DNA of 64,000 nucleotides from Liriodendron chinense. Its lineage: Eukaryota; Streptophyta; Magnoliopsida; Magnoliales; Magnoliaceae. How positions within the stretch are numbered: the stretch's first letter is position 1; every line of letters begins with the position of its first letter. Positions 12,591 through 22,076 of this stretch are shown here, in pieces. The stretch lies in contig ML058405.1 in assembly GCA_003013855.2 (NCBI GenBank), forward strand, positions 3,486,976-3,550,975, given 5' to 3'. The notes beneath the pieces were generated by a model. It searched no databases. It worked only from the letters and a program-made list of their open reading frames with translations, and was not told where the DNA came from. Position numbers and translations under genes: made by a program.

Positions 12591-13305
12591 CTTCCGGTTT
12601 GGTGAGTCTTTTCCATTACCGACACGGTCATACATTCACCAAAAAAACACACACTTCACATTGTTGAACTTGTGTTTAAAATAACTCCCCTGACAAGTGA
12701 CAACCAGTCAAGTAATCTTTAATCAACATGCTTGCAGGGGAGTATATCAAGTACTACTAATTTTTTTTTCTACTTTAGAATGTTCAATTGACAAGACAAG
12801 AGTCGGTCATAGATTCAAGATAAGAGAAGTCTTAATACATTATTTTTTTTGCAAGTCCTCAGTCCTCACTCCTCAAGTATATAAATAAATTGTAAATAAT
12901 ATAAAGTAAATTATAAAAAATAATAGTACATGTGAAAATTGAAATACTTTGATGTTACATTTATTCTAATATACATATTATTGGTATTAGACATTTAGAA
13001 ATTTGAATTTATAAGTTTTGCAGTTAATTCCAGGTTATTAGCTTCATAAATTCATCAGACAGCCCGATACAGCTTTTTCACCAAAGAGTAGACCGCTTCA
13101 CCACCATAAACATGTTCAAAATTATAAATGAATGCATATTTTGGATGTTTGGAATTTTCTGGATTTAATCCATATTTTTTTAGAATTTTTTGGCGAAAAA
13201 AAAAATTGAACCGCTATGGGGGACATATCGGCCGATACGGGGCCGTATCCGTATCAGAAACGGTGGGCACCGTTACGCCCACAGATACCGCTACGAGACA
13301 CCTTG

Positions 13306-13431
13306 ACGTATAATGTCTTCACCACAATCTAGGAACTCGAACTCGATCCGGGCCTATCATCAAGCCATAGGGACACGAGCATTGCTCGCCTCCTGCGCTA
13401 GTACACTCTAAAGGGCCTGATGTCCTCAGCA
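13306..13431 (-). repeat. 5' LTR of the chromovirus-type element, part 2
   Basis: This matches 4398-4517 of the other LTR (shared GTACACTCT.AAGGGCCTGATGTCCTCA). The first 8 bp are the hAT target duplication. The LTR ends at GCA, before the ATTTT duplication. Confidence 0.9.
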
Positions 13432-13525
13432 ATTTTCTTGACAATTTTTCATTTATTACTAAATCTGTTGTTTGGAAAAGAAAGAAAATTTTCATGAAAA
13501 TTTTACTTGAAGATGAAAGGTAACA

Positions 13526-14270
13526 TGTGTGCATTGAAGATGGATTGTGGCACGTATCACATTGTCACATGTGACACATTAGCACATGTGGGCTGCTTAA
13601 AGATGGAGAGTGGCACATGTTGCACCGATAGAATGTTGCATGCGTGACGAATGTGGAATGCTTAAAGATGGACAGCAGCATAAGTAGCACAAGTGGCACA
13701 TTACCAGGTGGTACATTGGGTGAGGGTGGCACATTAGCACGTGTTACATTGGCACATGTAGGGTTCCTGAAGATGAGGGTGGCACATGCTACACACGTGG
13801 TGCATTTGGGTGTGTGGCAATTCTTTTAACAGACTCATAATCAATTTGACACGAGGCACTTGAAGTGGGGTGGTGGCACATGATGCACATGTGGCACATT
13901 GGCACATGTATGGTGCTTTAAGATGGATGGTGGCACATGTGAGGCACTTGAAGATGGTTGGTGGCACATGTTGCATATGTCACCCATGTAAAAGCGCCTA
14001 AAGATGGACGGAAGCTATGTGGCACATGTGGCTCAACAGCATTTGTGGGGCATTTGAAGATGAGGGTGGCACATGTTACATGAGGCACATTGACATGTGG
14101 AGCATGAAAAGATGGGGGTGGCACATTGGCAACTATGGTGCTTTTAAGATCAACGGGAACCATGTTGCACATGTGGGACACTTGATGCATTGTTTCACGT
14201 GGCATTTAGAAGATGGGCAGTGACACGTATAGCTACCAAGTGTGGCTAACATGTGGAGCACTGTATAGAA
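13526..14270. repeat. cacatg-rich minisatellite in the TIR element
   Basis: Degenerate units of about 40-60 bp are built from GTGGCACATGTTGCACATGT-like words and a GAAGATGGATGGTGGC spacer. Open frames on both strands here are repeat translations and not genes. Confidence 0.85.
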
Positions 14271-14699
14271 GGGGTCATTTCTGTCATTTCCCCAATTTCT
14301 TGGAAATGAGGCCTCTTAAGTAGTAGGAAATGAGAAGGAAACAGATACGGCATTTTCAGAAAATTTACAAAACAAAGTGGAAAGTTGGATTTGTCATTTC
14401 ATGAAAATGGCATTTCCTCAATTAATCCAAACAGGCCCTAAAAGCAAGCTTTTTCCATGGAAATGGTTCAAATAATGGGAAAAGATTGTGCAAGCACCAT
14501 ACGCACTGATAGTCAATGCGAACATATCTCCCACCATCCGATAATGGTGAGAAAGAATCTTACGCACATCTCAAAATGTGCTTTAAATATTCCAGCTTAG
14601 AAATGCTTATTACATTTTTGCCACCCACCATGAGCTCCAGTCCAGTGTGCCCACTAAAGTCACGTCCAAGTAATATAGAAAATGCAATTTTCAATTAAA

Positions 14700-14926
14700 A
14701 AAAATATTCTTTTTTCTTTTTGAACAATGATATTTTTTTAAGGAAAAAAAAAAAAGGCTACAATTCTGCCCAATTATTCAGAAACTACTCAATGCCTTTG
14801 AAGCACACTCCCATTCTTTCATGTAAGATTTTGCATTTTGGAAAACATTTAAAACCTTTCTTTGGCCATTTCTAAAACAACAATTGTTCCTTTCTAACTA
14901 GATAAATCAAATACCTGCTAGAAGAC
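14700..14926 (-). pseudogene. 3' end of the LINE (C-terminal tail and A-rich terminus)
   Basis: On the minus strand, frames after the TIR element resume LINE C-terminal signatures (ERNN-CF, then KEWECASKAL with shifts). The sequence then ends in CATTGTTCAAAAAG plus A-rich DNA, much like the CAATGTTCGAAAAA end of the plus-strand LINE tail at 25905-25920. The match across the inserted element supports one interrupted LINE. Confidence 0.6.
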
Positions 14927-14929
14927 TTA

Positions 14930-17900
14930 AGGCCTGTTTGTTAACACTTGAAATAATAACTTAATGCGGAATTGAAAAAATGCTCATAGTAAGAGTTATT
15001 TGTTAACAACGAATTCAAAAAGCGGTCATTGATTTTCCAATGATTTTTTTCCGCGACAGAGGTCTGACTTAATGGTGAATACGGAATGCGCTCCGCAAAT
15101 TTTCTATAAAAAAATAAAATTCCTTCCAAAATTACCCCTCCTCCCAATTGCTACGGAGATTTTCTCTCCCCATGCGTAATACACAACCAACTTTTAGCAT
15201 GTGTTGCTTCTCTGACCCCACCATGATTTATATCTTAGATCTACACCATCCATCAACTTTTTCATATTAATCTATAGCATGATCCCAAAAATGAAGCACA
15301 TATAAAGCTCAACTGGACCACACCATAGACACCAGCGGGAATTAAATGACTACCATTGAAACCTTCCTAGTGTCTAATATGAGGTTCATTTCCCATCTAA
15401 CCTCTTCATAAGGTCACACAGACATGGATGAAGGGAAAACACAAATATCAACTTGATCAGAGCCTTCTGTGGCCCTAAGAAGTTTTCAATGGTAGGCACC
15501 CAATTCCCACTATTTCCTGTAGTGTGGCCCACTTGAGCCTTACAACTGCTTTCGTTTTTTGTCTTATGCTCCAAAATGATATGGAAAAATGAATGGATGG
15601 TATGGATGAAACATATACATCATTGTAGGCCCCACATAGCCCCTACTAGGGCCGTCCATCTCCGGCCTTTAACACTCTTGGTGGATCCCATGAGGATTGC
15701 CAACCCACGCTACCAAAAAACGAGCAACTGTTGGACAGTGCTCTATGTGTCCCATCATGATATATGTGTTTTATCCACACCCTTCATCCATTTTGTGAAT
15801 TAATTTTAAGACATCCATCCAAAAGTTAGGCAAAACCAAAACTCAAGTGTGCCACATGATTTTAATAGTGGGGATCTTTGACCATCATTGAAACATTTGA
15901 TGGCCACAAAAGTCTAGTATAATGTTAAGTTTTTAGTGCTTTAATTCCATCCTAGTGTGAATGAACTTATAAACGGTTTGGATGGCCTCTAGATATCAAG
16001 GTGGGGCCAGGAAGATTTCAACAGTAGAAAACTCTTTCCCCAGTTTTCCCTCTCTTATGGCCCACTTGAGTTCTAGATCCACCTCATTTTTTGTCGCATG
16101 TCCTAAATTTATATAAGAAAATAGATGAATAGAGTGGATTTCTCACAAACATCACAGTGGGCCCTACCTAGCATCTCAGCACGAACCGCCTTTGGAAGGA
16201 AATCAACGTAAAAGCCGAAGCAGATTGCGTCCTTCCACCACCTGGCGAAAACGGATTGCATCCATCCACCAACAGGACTATAATCCTTAACAGGGATCTG
16301 TGGGGCCCACCGTGATGTAATGGTTTTATCCACACCATTCATCCCTTTTCTCAGATCATTTTAGGGCATTATATAAAAAATGAGCTAGGTCCACAACTCA
16401 AGTGAACCACAAGAAGTTTTTAATGGTGGGCGTTCAATCCTTACTTTGTGGTCGACTTAAGCCTGATTTCTGCCTCATTTTTGGGTTAATACCCTAAAAT
16501 AATCTGTAAATATGGATGGATGGCGTTGATAACAAACTCCTATCATAGTGAGCCCCACAGATCCCTCCATCCGATTGGGGTTAGAACGCAATCCACTTAC
16601 CAGTAGGATTGCTGCTTTGAGGGTGGCGCGATCCCCAACTGTGGGGCCATTGTGATGTATGTGCCTTACATCTACACCATCCATGCATTTTGTAAGCTTA
16701 TTTTAGGGCATGATTCTAAAAACGAAGCAGTCCAAATCTTAGGTGGACCATACCACATGAAACAGTAGTGATTGAATCACGACCATTAAAAACTCATGGG
16801 GTCCACTGGAATGTTTATTTTCCATCCAACCTGTTGACAAGGTCATAAAGACTTGTATGAAGAGACCACATAATCAGCTTGATTCAAAACTTTTGTGGCC
16901 CACGAGAAGTTTTTAATGCTTGAGTACCACTACTTACTATATTATGGTCCACCTGAGATTGGATCTACTTCATTTTTTGGATCATGTTCTAAAATGAGTT
17001 TTCAAAAGGGACATACGGCGTGGATCTAAGACACACATCATAGTGGATGACACGGTCAAGGATCCACCCACGTCAGTGGATCTAGGGATCCAGAGAAGCC
17101 GCGACCGACATGGGGCGTGGATTGAGTGCTATTGTACCAACCTAGCGCAAGACGGATGGTTTTGTTGGGAGCTCTATCGGTCCCACCATGATACATGTGT
17201 TTTATTATCCAAGCCGTCCATCCATTATAGATGTTCATTTTAGGGCATGAGCTCAAAGAGGACATAGATTAAATGCTCACTTGGACCACACCATAGGAAA
17301 CAGTGTGATTAAATGCCCACAACCCAAGACCTACGAGGACCACAAAAGTTTTGGATCAAGTTGATATTCATGTTTTCCCTTCATCCAAGTCTATGTGACC
17401 TTATGAACAGGTTGGATGGCAACTAATCATCACGGTGGGCCCTAGAAAGTTTTCAACTGTGGGTGCCAAGTCTCACCATTTTTTATGGTGCGGTCCGCCA
17501 AATATTAGGATCTATTTCATTCTTAGGACCATGCCTTGAAATGAGATGGCAAACGGGATGGATGGAGTGGATATCAAACAAATACATCATAGTGGACCTC
17601 GCAATGCTACCATACTTATACATGCAAATCATTGATTTTTTTTATATGTTTTTATGGACAATGATATTTTAATTTTATATCGAGTACTTTAGTTTATTTG
17701 AATTAAATGGATGTTAACTTAATGATTTTATTTTCATTTAATATGAAAAAAACCTTCATAATGCAAAACATCTTCAAACAAGAGATAGGGGTAAATATGT
17801 CAAGTTAACAGATTTCGGCCATTTCAGACGTTTGTTAACAAACAAATTGTTTCGAATTCAGTACTTAATTTTCAGACTTCAGCAACAATTACCAAACAAG

Positions 17901-17997
17901 TTTTTAGACTTCAGATCCAGATTTCAGATTCAGATTTCAGATTCAGGCTTCAGATTCCAGATTCAGGCTTCAAACTTCAGATTTAACAAACGGGCCC
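14930..17997. mobile_element. TTA-flanked TIR element carrying a magnoliid-type repeat array
   Basis: The left end is AGGCCTGTTTGTTAA after TTA (14927-14929); the right end is the inverted TTAACAAACGGGCCC before TTA (17998-18000). TTA duplication with GGCC-type ends suggests a PIF/Harbinger-like element. Both subterminal regions hold further TTGTTAACAA-type words. LINE sequence resumes on either side, which supports an insertion. No transposase was found; the 3 kb interior is repeats (15200-17620). Confidence 0.7.
15200..17620. repeat. array of about five GGCCCACC..CCATCCAT inverted-repeat units
   Basis: Units of roughly 420-450 bp, often abutting, start near 15215, 15745, 16300, 16650 and 17180. 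Each begins with CCCACCATGATGTATGTG..ATCCACACCATCCAT and ends with the imperfect reverse complement. Internal landmarks are ATTTTAGGGCATGA, GTGGACCACACCA and TGATTAAATGCCCACCATT. Every unit can fold back on itself. Open frames on both strands are not genes. I associate this family with magnoliid genomes, an impression to be checked. Confidence 0.82.
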
Positions 17998-18000
17998 TTA

Positions 18001-18538
18001 ATCGCCAAACATATTTTCCAATCTTTCCTTTTCCTCCCCCATGCCATGCCAAGAAGAAACGATCAATAGAAGACGGAATAACCCAATGTACCCCAAAAGA
18101 TTTGAAGAAACAATCCCACAGATTCTTTACAAATTGGCAATGCATGAAGAGATGATCCACTGATTATGCATCTTGATAACACATGACACAAACATTCGGG
18201 AGGATAAACTTTCTTTTTTAAAGGTCCACTATTAGAACCTTCTTGTCTCGCCTGCTAGCCCAGCTGGAAGATGCCTAGGCGTTTCAACAGTAGGTCTCAG
18301 GTTCGAGTGCTAAGGAGACACACTAACCCCACTGGTGGGTGTGCGCATTGTGTGACTAACCGTATGGTGTGTGCACAACTAACAAGGTGGGTGCGTTGCA
18401 TGACTAACAAAAAAATTAAAAAATAAATAAAAGAACCTCCTTGTTTCCCACTAACCATGCGAACACCGCCACTTTTGAAGGAGCCCCATTTCGCCATATG
18501 AAACCCATTGGACAAGATTCATCAGCCAGAACAACACC
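18001..18538 (-). pseudogene. LINE zf-RVT / C-terminal reverse-transcriptase region
   Basis: Minus-strand 18160-18005 encodes MDHLFMHCQFVKNLWDCFF, the typical zinc-binding region after the LINE RT domain. Upstream codons at 18530-18445 resemble the WLVGNKE-type segment that normally precedes it. The stretch is cut by a SINE and by the gypsy element at 18539. Confidence 0.8.
18247..18431 (+). mobile_element. tRNA-derived SINE in the LINE
   Basis: The A box TAGCCCAGCTGG (18257) and B box GGTTCGAGTGC (18300) are spaced as in tRNA genes. The element ends in an A-rich tail (AAAAAATTAAAAAATAAAT). It is flanked by a 13 bp duplication, AGAACCTTCTTGT (18234-18246) and AGAACCTCCTTGT (18432-18444), one mismatch. 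Transcription would be by RNA polymerase III; mobilisation depends on LINE enzymes. Confidence 0.88.
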
Positions 18539-19687
18539 TGATGAGAACATCTAAGCACCTTTTAGAGTTTATCAAAGGAGGAGAGTTGCCCCAATTTCTT
18601 TATGGTTAGATGATCATTACATGGAGCCCAGTGGGCCCAATTCGAGTTCCTAGCCACGTTGAAGACCTCACATGCATGATCGTGCATCTTTGAAGGCATG
18701 TGGGCTGCTTAGTTGAGAGTATCAGACCGTTGGATTTCGCATCGGACCATTGGATTTCACATGATGGGCCATCTTGACTGTTGGACCATTTTTATTGTTG
18801 GGTCCTCTTGATCGTGGACTCATATTAGATACTAGTTTTAGTTATTTTGTTTAGTTAGTTTGATTATTTTGGTTTGATTTAGTTGATAAGGGTGTTTTGG
18901 ATATTTTATAGTATTAAGGGTGTTTTTTTAAAAACACCCCAAGTAGAGCATGTAAGGCTTGGACGTGTGAAGCCTATGAGATTATTGACATATTGAATGA
19001 AATTTCTCTACATTGCTTCTTTTGAGCAAGAAAACTTCATGTGAATGGAATTTTGTGTGAAGCCATTGGAGTGATACCAAGTTATCTTTCTTATTCCTAT
19101 CAAGGAATTTCTTTCTTTTCTCTCTCAAAACCTTTTTTCGCATTGAATATTTTTCTCCTTTCTCAAACCCTAATTCCATAATCACCAACCCAACTCATCA
19201 CCGACCAAATCGACCCAGCCTCACCACACCGTCCGTACGACTGTACAAACATGCCCATACACTGCACAAACCAGTCTGTACAGCATTCGTACATCAAAAC
19301 GGCCTCCCCCTCATTGATTATTTCTCTTCTTCTCTATTTTATAAAACCCTAACCCTAACCCTTACCCCTTTTATAAAACCCTAAATTCCTAATTTCTTGA
19401 TTTCCAAACCCAAACCCAAACCCTAATCCATTCAAACTCTAGCAAAGCGGTAAATGAATCCTCAAATCTAAAATGAATCCTATGCTAGATGGAAGTTTTA
19501 CCTTCCATTGGGCCATGTCCGATCAATAGCCTTAAGATTGTGATGTGGTCCTGAACTTAAGCTTAATTAAAAATTTGATTTCTCGAAATTTGTGGTAGAT
19601 TGGCTTTATTTTATGCTTTGATTTACTCAGGTGACCGTTAATTAATTTATTTGCATCATCCTAGTTTAAGCCATCCGTCCTACATCA
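18539..19687 (+). repeat. 5' LTR (1149 bp)
   Basis: It starts TGATGAGAACATC and ends CCGTCCTACATCA. Its right part matches 21245-22071, including TTGACATATTGAATGAAATT. Two CCCTAACCCTAA words near 19350 sit in a TATTTTATAAAACCC context and are not telomere. Confidence 0.88.
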
Positions 19688-19924
19688 AATTTGGTACCAA
19701 AGCCTAGGGTTTAGCATAGGGTTTAGTGTAGTCCTCAAATTAGCATAGGACTTCCATGTTGCATTTACAGTAGGTTTTTCATATTGTCGTGTCTTCACTG
19801 TCTAGGATTAACAATCTTCCTATTCTCATCACATTGCATCAAGAGTCTTTAGTTCTTAACTTCCCCATTAGATCCTTGGTTTATGCCCACTCATATTGGG
19901 TGTGGTTTTGGTCTACACCCCCCA

Positions 19925-21142
19925 ATGAGTTTGGAACAGCTTACCGAGGCTATCGATGTCATGAGTAACTATCTTGCGGCTCTTGAGGCTCAAAGTAGAG
20001 ACACCAACAACTAACTGGATGCAACCAACACTCACGTAACCCAGTTGGAAACTTTCCTCTAAGCAAACCCCGACGATGAAGAAGATGGCCAATCTCAAGC
20101 GGGGGATCAAGTTGGAGAACGTAGAAGAGGTCGTGGCAGAGGTGTTGGCCGTGGTAGGGTGTGTACCCAATCACCCCTTGGAGAGTATCAAGACCACCAT
20201 GATCCTAAATAGCGAGTAATGAAAAGGGTGAAAGTTGAGGCACCAAGTTATAATGGTCGCTTAGACCCCAAGGCCTTCCTCGATTGGCTTGCAGACATGG
20301 ATCATTATTTTGAGTGGTACGATATGTCTGATCGCTGTCGGGTGAGATTTTCCAAGATGAAGTTCATGGACGAAGCAAAGTTGTTTTGGACAAATGTCGA
20401 GCGGAAGATAGAGAGGTCTGGAGATGACTCAATCTCATTGTGGGCTGAGATGAAAGAGATCTTAAAGGAAAAGTACATTCCTCACTCTTACCGCCAGTAG
20501 CCTTTGGATCAATGGCAATCCCTTCGTCAGGGATCAATGCTCATGGCTGATTACATCGGCAAGTATGATGAATATACGATACGATGTAACATTCAGGAGG
20601 GCCCATTAATGACCCTTTCCCATTTTAGGATGGGCCTCCGACCCAAGCTTCAGCGAAGGCTTATTCCTTACGACATCAACACCCTAGAGCATGCTTATCG
20701 AGTGGTGCAAGAGCTGGAAAAGTATCTGAAGCCGCAATTTATGAGGCGATTCGCCTCTCGGGATTCCAATGTCAGGGCCACTCACCAAGGAGCTAAGCGT
20801 AATTTTGGGAGTCAATCCAAAGCCCCAACTGGTACTCAATCCACTAATAGGGATGTTAAAAGCAACGATCTAGCTAGTACCAGCTTGAGGGTAGGTGACC
20901 AAACGCGATGTTACAGCTGCCAAGGATATGGTTATTTCGCATACTAGTGCCTTATGAAAGAGCGAAATAAAACCCTTGTAATTGGTGAGTTTGATGAGGA
21001 TGCAGATGATCTGGGCGATTGCGAAGAAGAAGAATATCAGCCCGAAATTGGTGCTAGTAATAAAGAAGTTGAAGGAGTTGAGACCGTGCCAATTGCAATT
21101 GTCAGATGTGCCTTAACACAAGCCAAAGAGAGTGATGATTAG
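19925..21142 (+). pseudogene. gypsy gag polyprotein with five in-frame stops
   Basis: A single frame from ATG 19925 to 21142 is kept without frameshift. It is broken by TAA 20012, TAA 20060, TAG 20210, TAG 20498 and TAG 20945. Features in order are a short coiled N-terminus (SLEQLTEAIDVMSNYLAAL), an Arg/Gly-rich stretch (RRRGRGRGVGRGR), the capsid region (YNGRLDPKAFLDWLADMDHY, FWTNVERKIE), and a zinc knuckle whose CCHC is damaged (CYSCQGYGYFAY, then a stop before C; the His is replaced by Tyr). An acidic tail follows. Gag coats element RNA. All five stops are one C-to-T step from CAA or CAG. Confidence 0.88.
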
Positions 21143-21244
21143 CGCAGGAATTCATTTTCCACAAGTCAAATGTGGTGACAAAAATCGCAAGATGATAATT
21201 GATAGTGTTAGTTGCACCAACGTGGCCTCCACTGGCACTATCTC

Positions 21245-22071
21245 CTTTAGTTAGTTTGATTATTTTGGTTTATTTTATGATTTAGTTCATATTAGGGGTG
21301 TTTGTGACATTTTATAGTATTAAGGATGTTTTTCGTAAAAACACTCCAAAAAAAGCATATAAGGCTTGGACATGTGAACCTACGAGATTATTGACATATT
21401 GAATGAAATTTCTCTACATTGCTTCTTTTGAGCAAGAAAACTTCTTGTGAATGGAATTTGGTGTAAAGCCATTGAAGTGATTCCAAGTTATCTTTCTTAT
21501 TCCTATTAAGGTATTTCTTTCTTCTCTCTCTCTCTCTCAAACCCTCTTTTTCCATTGAATATTTTTTCTTTTCTTTCTTAAACCCTAACTCCATCATCAA
21601 CCCAACTTATCACCGACCAAACCGACCCAGACCCACCACGGACGTGCCCGTACACTGCTCGAATGTGTCCATATAGCCAAACGGCCTCCCCCTCAATGAT
21701 CATTTCTCTTCTTCTCTATTTTATAAAACCCTAACCCTAGCCTTTCTATAAAACCCTAAATTCTCAATTTCTTGATTTCCAAATCCAAACCCTAATCCAT
21801 TCAAACTCCAGCAAAGAGCAAGTGAATCCTCAAATCTAGAATGAATCCTATGCTAGATGGAAGTTCTACCTTCCATTGGGTCATGTCTGATCAATAGCCT
21901 TAAGGATCAATTTTGCAAGATTGTGATGTAGTCTTGAACTTGAGCTTAATCGAATATTTGATTTCTCTAAATTTGTGGTACATTGGCTTTATTTTATGCT
22001 TTAATTTACTCTAGTAATCCGTTAATTAATTTATTTGCATCATCCTATTTTAGGTCGTCCGTCCTGCATCA
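21245..22071 (+). repeat. 3' LTR, 5'-truncated
   Basis: This corresponds to the 5' LTR from about 18860 onward and ends CCGTCCTGCATCA, directly before the ACACC duplication. The missing first third shows that the internal deletion removed the LTR edge. Confidence 0.85.
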
Positions 22072-22076
22072 ACACC

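Larger units (their letters stand above)
7902..13305 (+). mobile_element. hAT superfamily DNA transposon inside the gypsy LTR
   Basis: The 5404 bp element starts CAAGGTGTTCC and ends GAGACACCTTG, so the termini are inverted repeats. It is flanked by a diverged 8 bp target duplication, ACATGTAA (7894-7901) and ACGTATAA (13306-13313), the hAT size. The uninterrupted LTR at 3580-4517 confirms where the host sequence was opened. Both ends carry subterminal CCGTAACGG and GGCCGATACGG motifs, some as palindromes, as expected for transposase binding sites. It contains a near-complete transposase frame (9490-12590) and a 160 bp tandem repeat upstream of it. Confidence 0.93.
3580..13431 (-). mobile_element. 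Ty3/gypsy chromovirus-type LTR retrotransposon, internally deleted, hAT-interrupted
   Basis: Two related LTRs (3580-4517 and 7088-7901 plus 13306-13431) bracket a 2.57 kb interior. The element is read on the minus strand. Its perfect 5 bp target duplication is ATTTT at 3575-3579 and 13432-13436. A tRNA-Met-type primer binding site lies next to the 5' LTR (7072-7083), and a polypurine stretch GAGGGGAG precedes the 3' LTR (minus-strand sense, about 4518-4526). The interior keeps part of gag, fragments of reverse transcriptase and the integrase C-terminus with chromodomain. Protease, RNase H and most of integrase are missing, so the copy is non-autonomous. Confidence 0.88.
3477..14438. mobile_element. 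PIF/Harbinger- or Tourist-like TIR element, split by a gypsy element
   Basis: The left end is GGGCCAATTTAGATTCATGG after TAA (3474-3476). The right end is the inverted AATCCAAACAGGCCC before TAA (14439-14441). The two ends also share the adjacent GGAAATGG / CCATTTC-type sequence. A 3 bp TAA duplication with GGGCC-type ends is characteristic of the PIF/Harbinger group. After removal of the LTR retrotransposon at 3580-13431 and its ATTTT duplication, about 1.1 kb remains, with no transposase, mostly a cacatg-rich minisatellite (13526-14270). It is therefore a non-autonomous carrier element and the oldest layer of this nest. Confidence 0.68.
18539..22071 (+). mobile_element. Ty3/gypsy LTR retrotransposon, pol deleted, inserted in the LINE
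   Basis: A perfect 5 bp duplication ACACC (18534-18538 and 22072-22076) brackets the element. The 5' LTR is 18539-19687 (TGATGAGAACATC..CTACATCA). A degraded tRNA-Met PBS (TGGTACCAAAGCC) is at 19692-19704. Gag follows at 19925-21142, then a protease start (IIDSVSC-TNV, about 21190-21225). The interior then jumps at about 21245 into the middle of the 3' LTR (21245-22071). The whole of RT, RNase H and integrase, the PPT and the first 320 bp or so of the 3' LTR are gone in one deletion. Confidence 0.9.

Noticed and set aside
13526..14270. Regular short repeats that might suggest a CRISPR array
   Set aside because: Units are variable in length and sequence, have no constant spacer size, and this is a plant nuclear genome; it is a minisatellite.
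15200..17620. Several 60-80 codon open frames on both strands
   Set aside because: They recur with the foldback repeat units and are translations of non-coding repeat DNA.
18247..18431. Possible tRNA gene from A and B boxes
   Set aside because: No cloverleaf or acceptor stem; A-rich end and 13 bp duplication show a SINE.
19345..19400. CCCTAACCCTAACCC words like plant telomere repeat
   Set aside because: Only two to three imperfect units, inside an LTR, and partly repeated in the other LTR at 21725; not an interstitial telomere.
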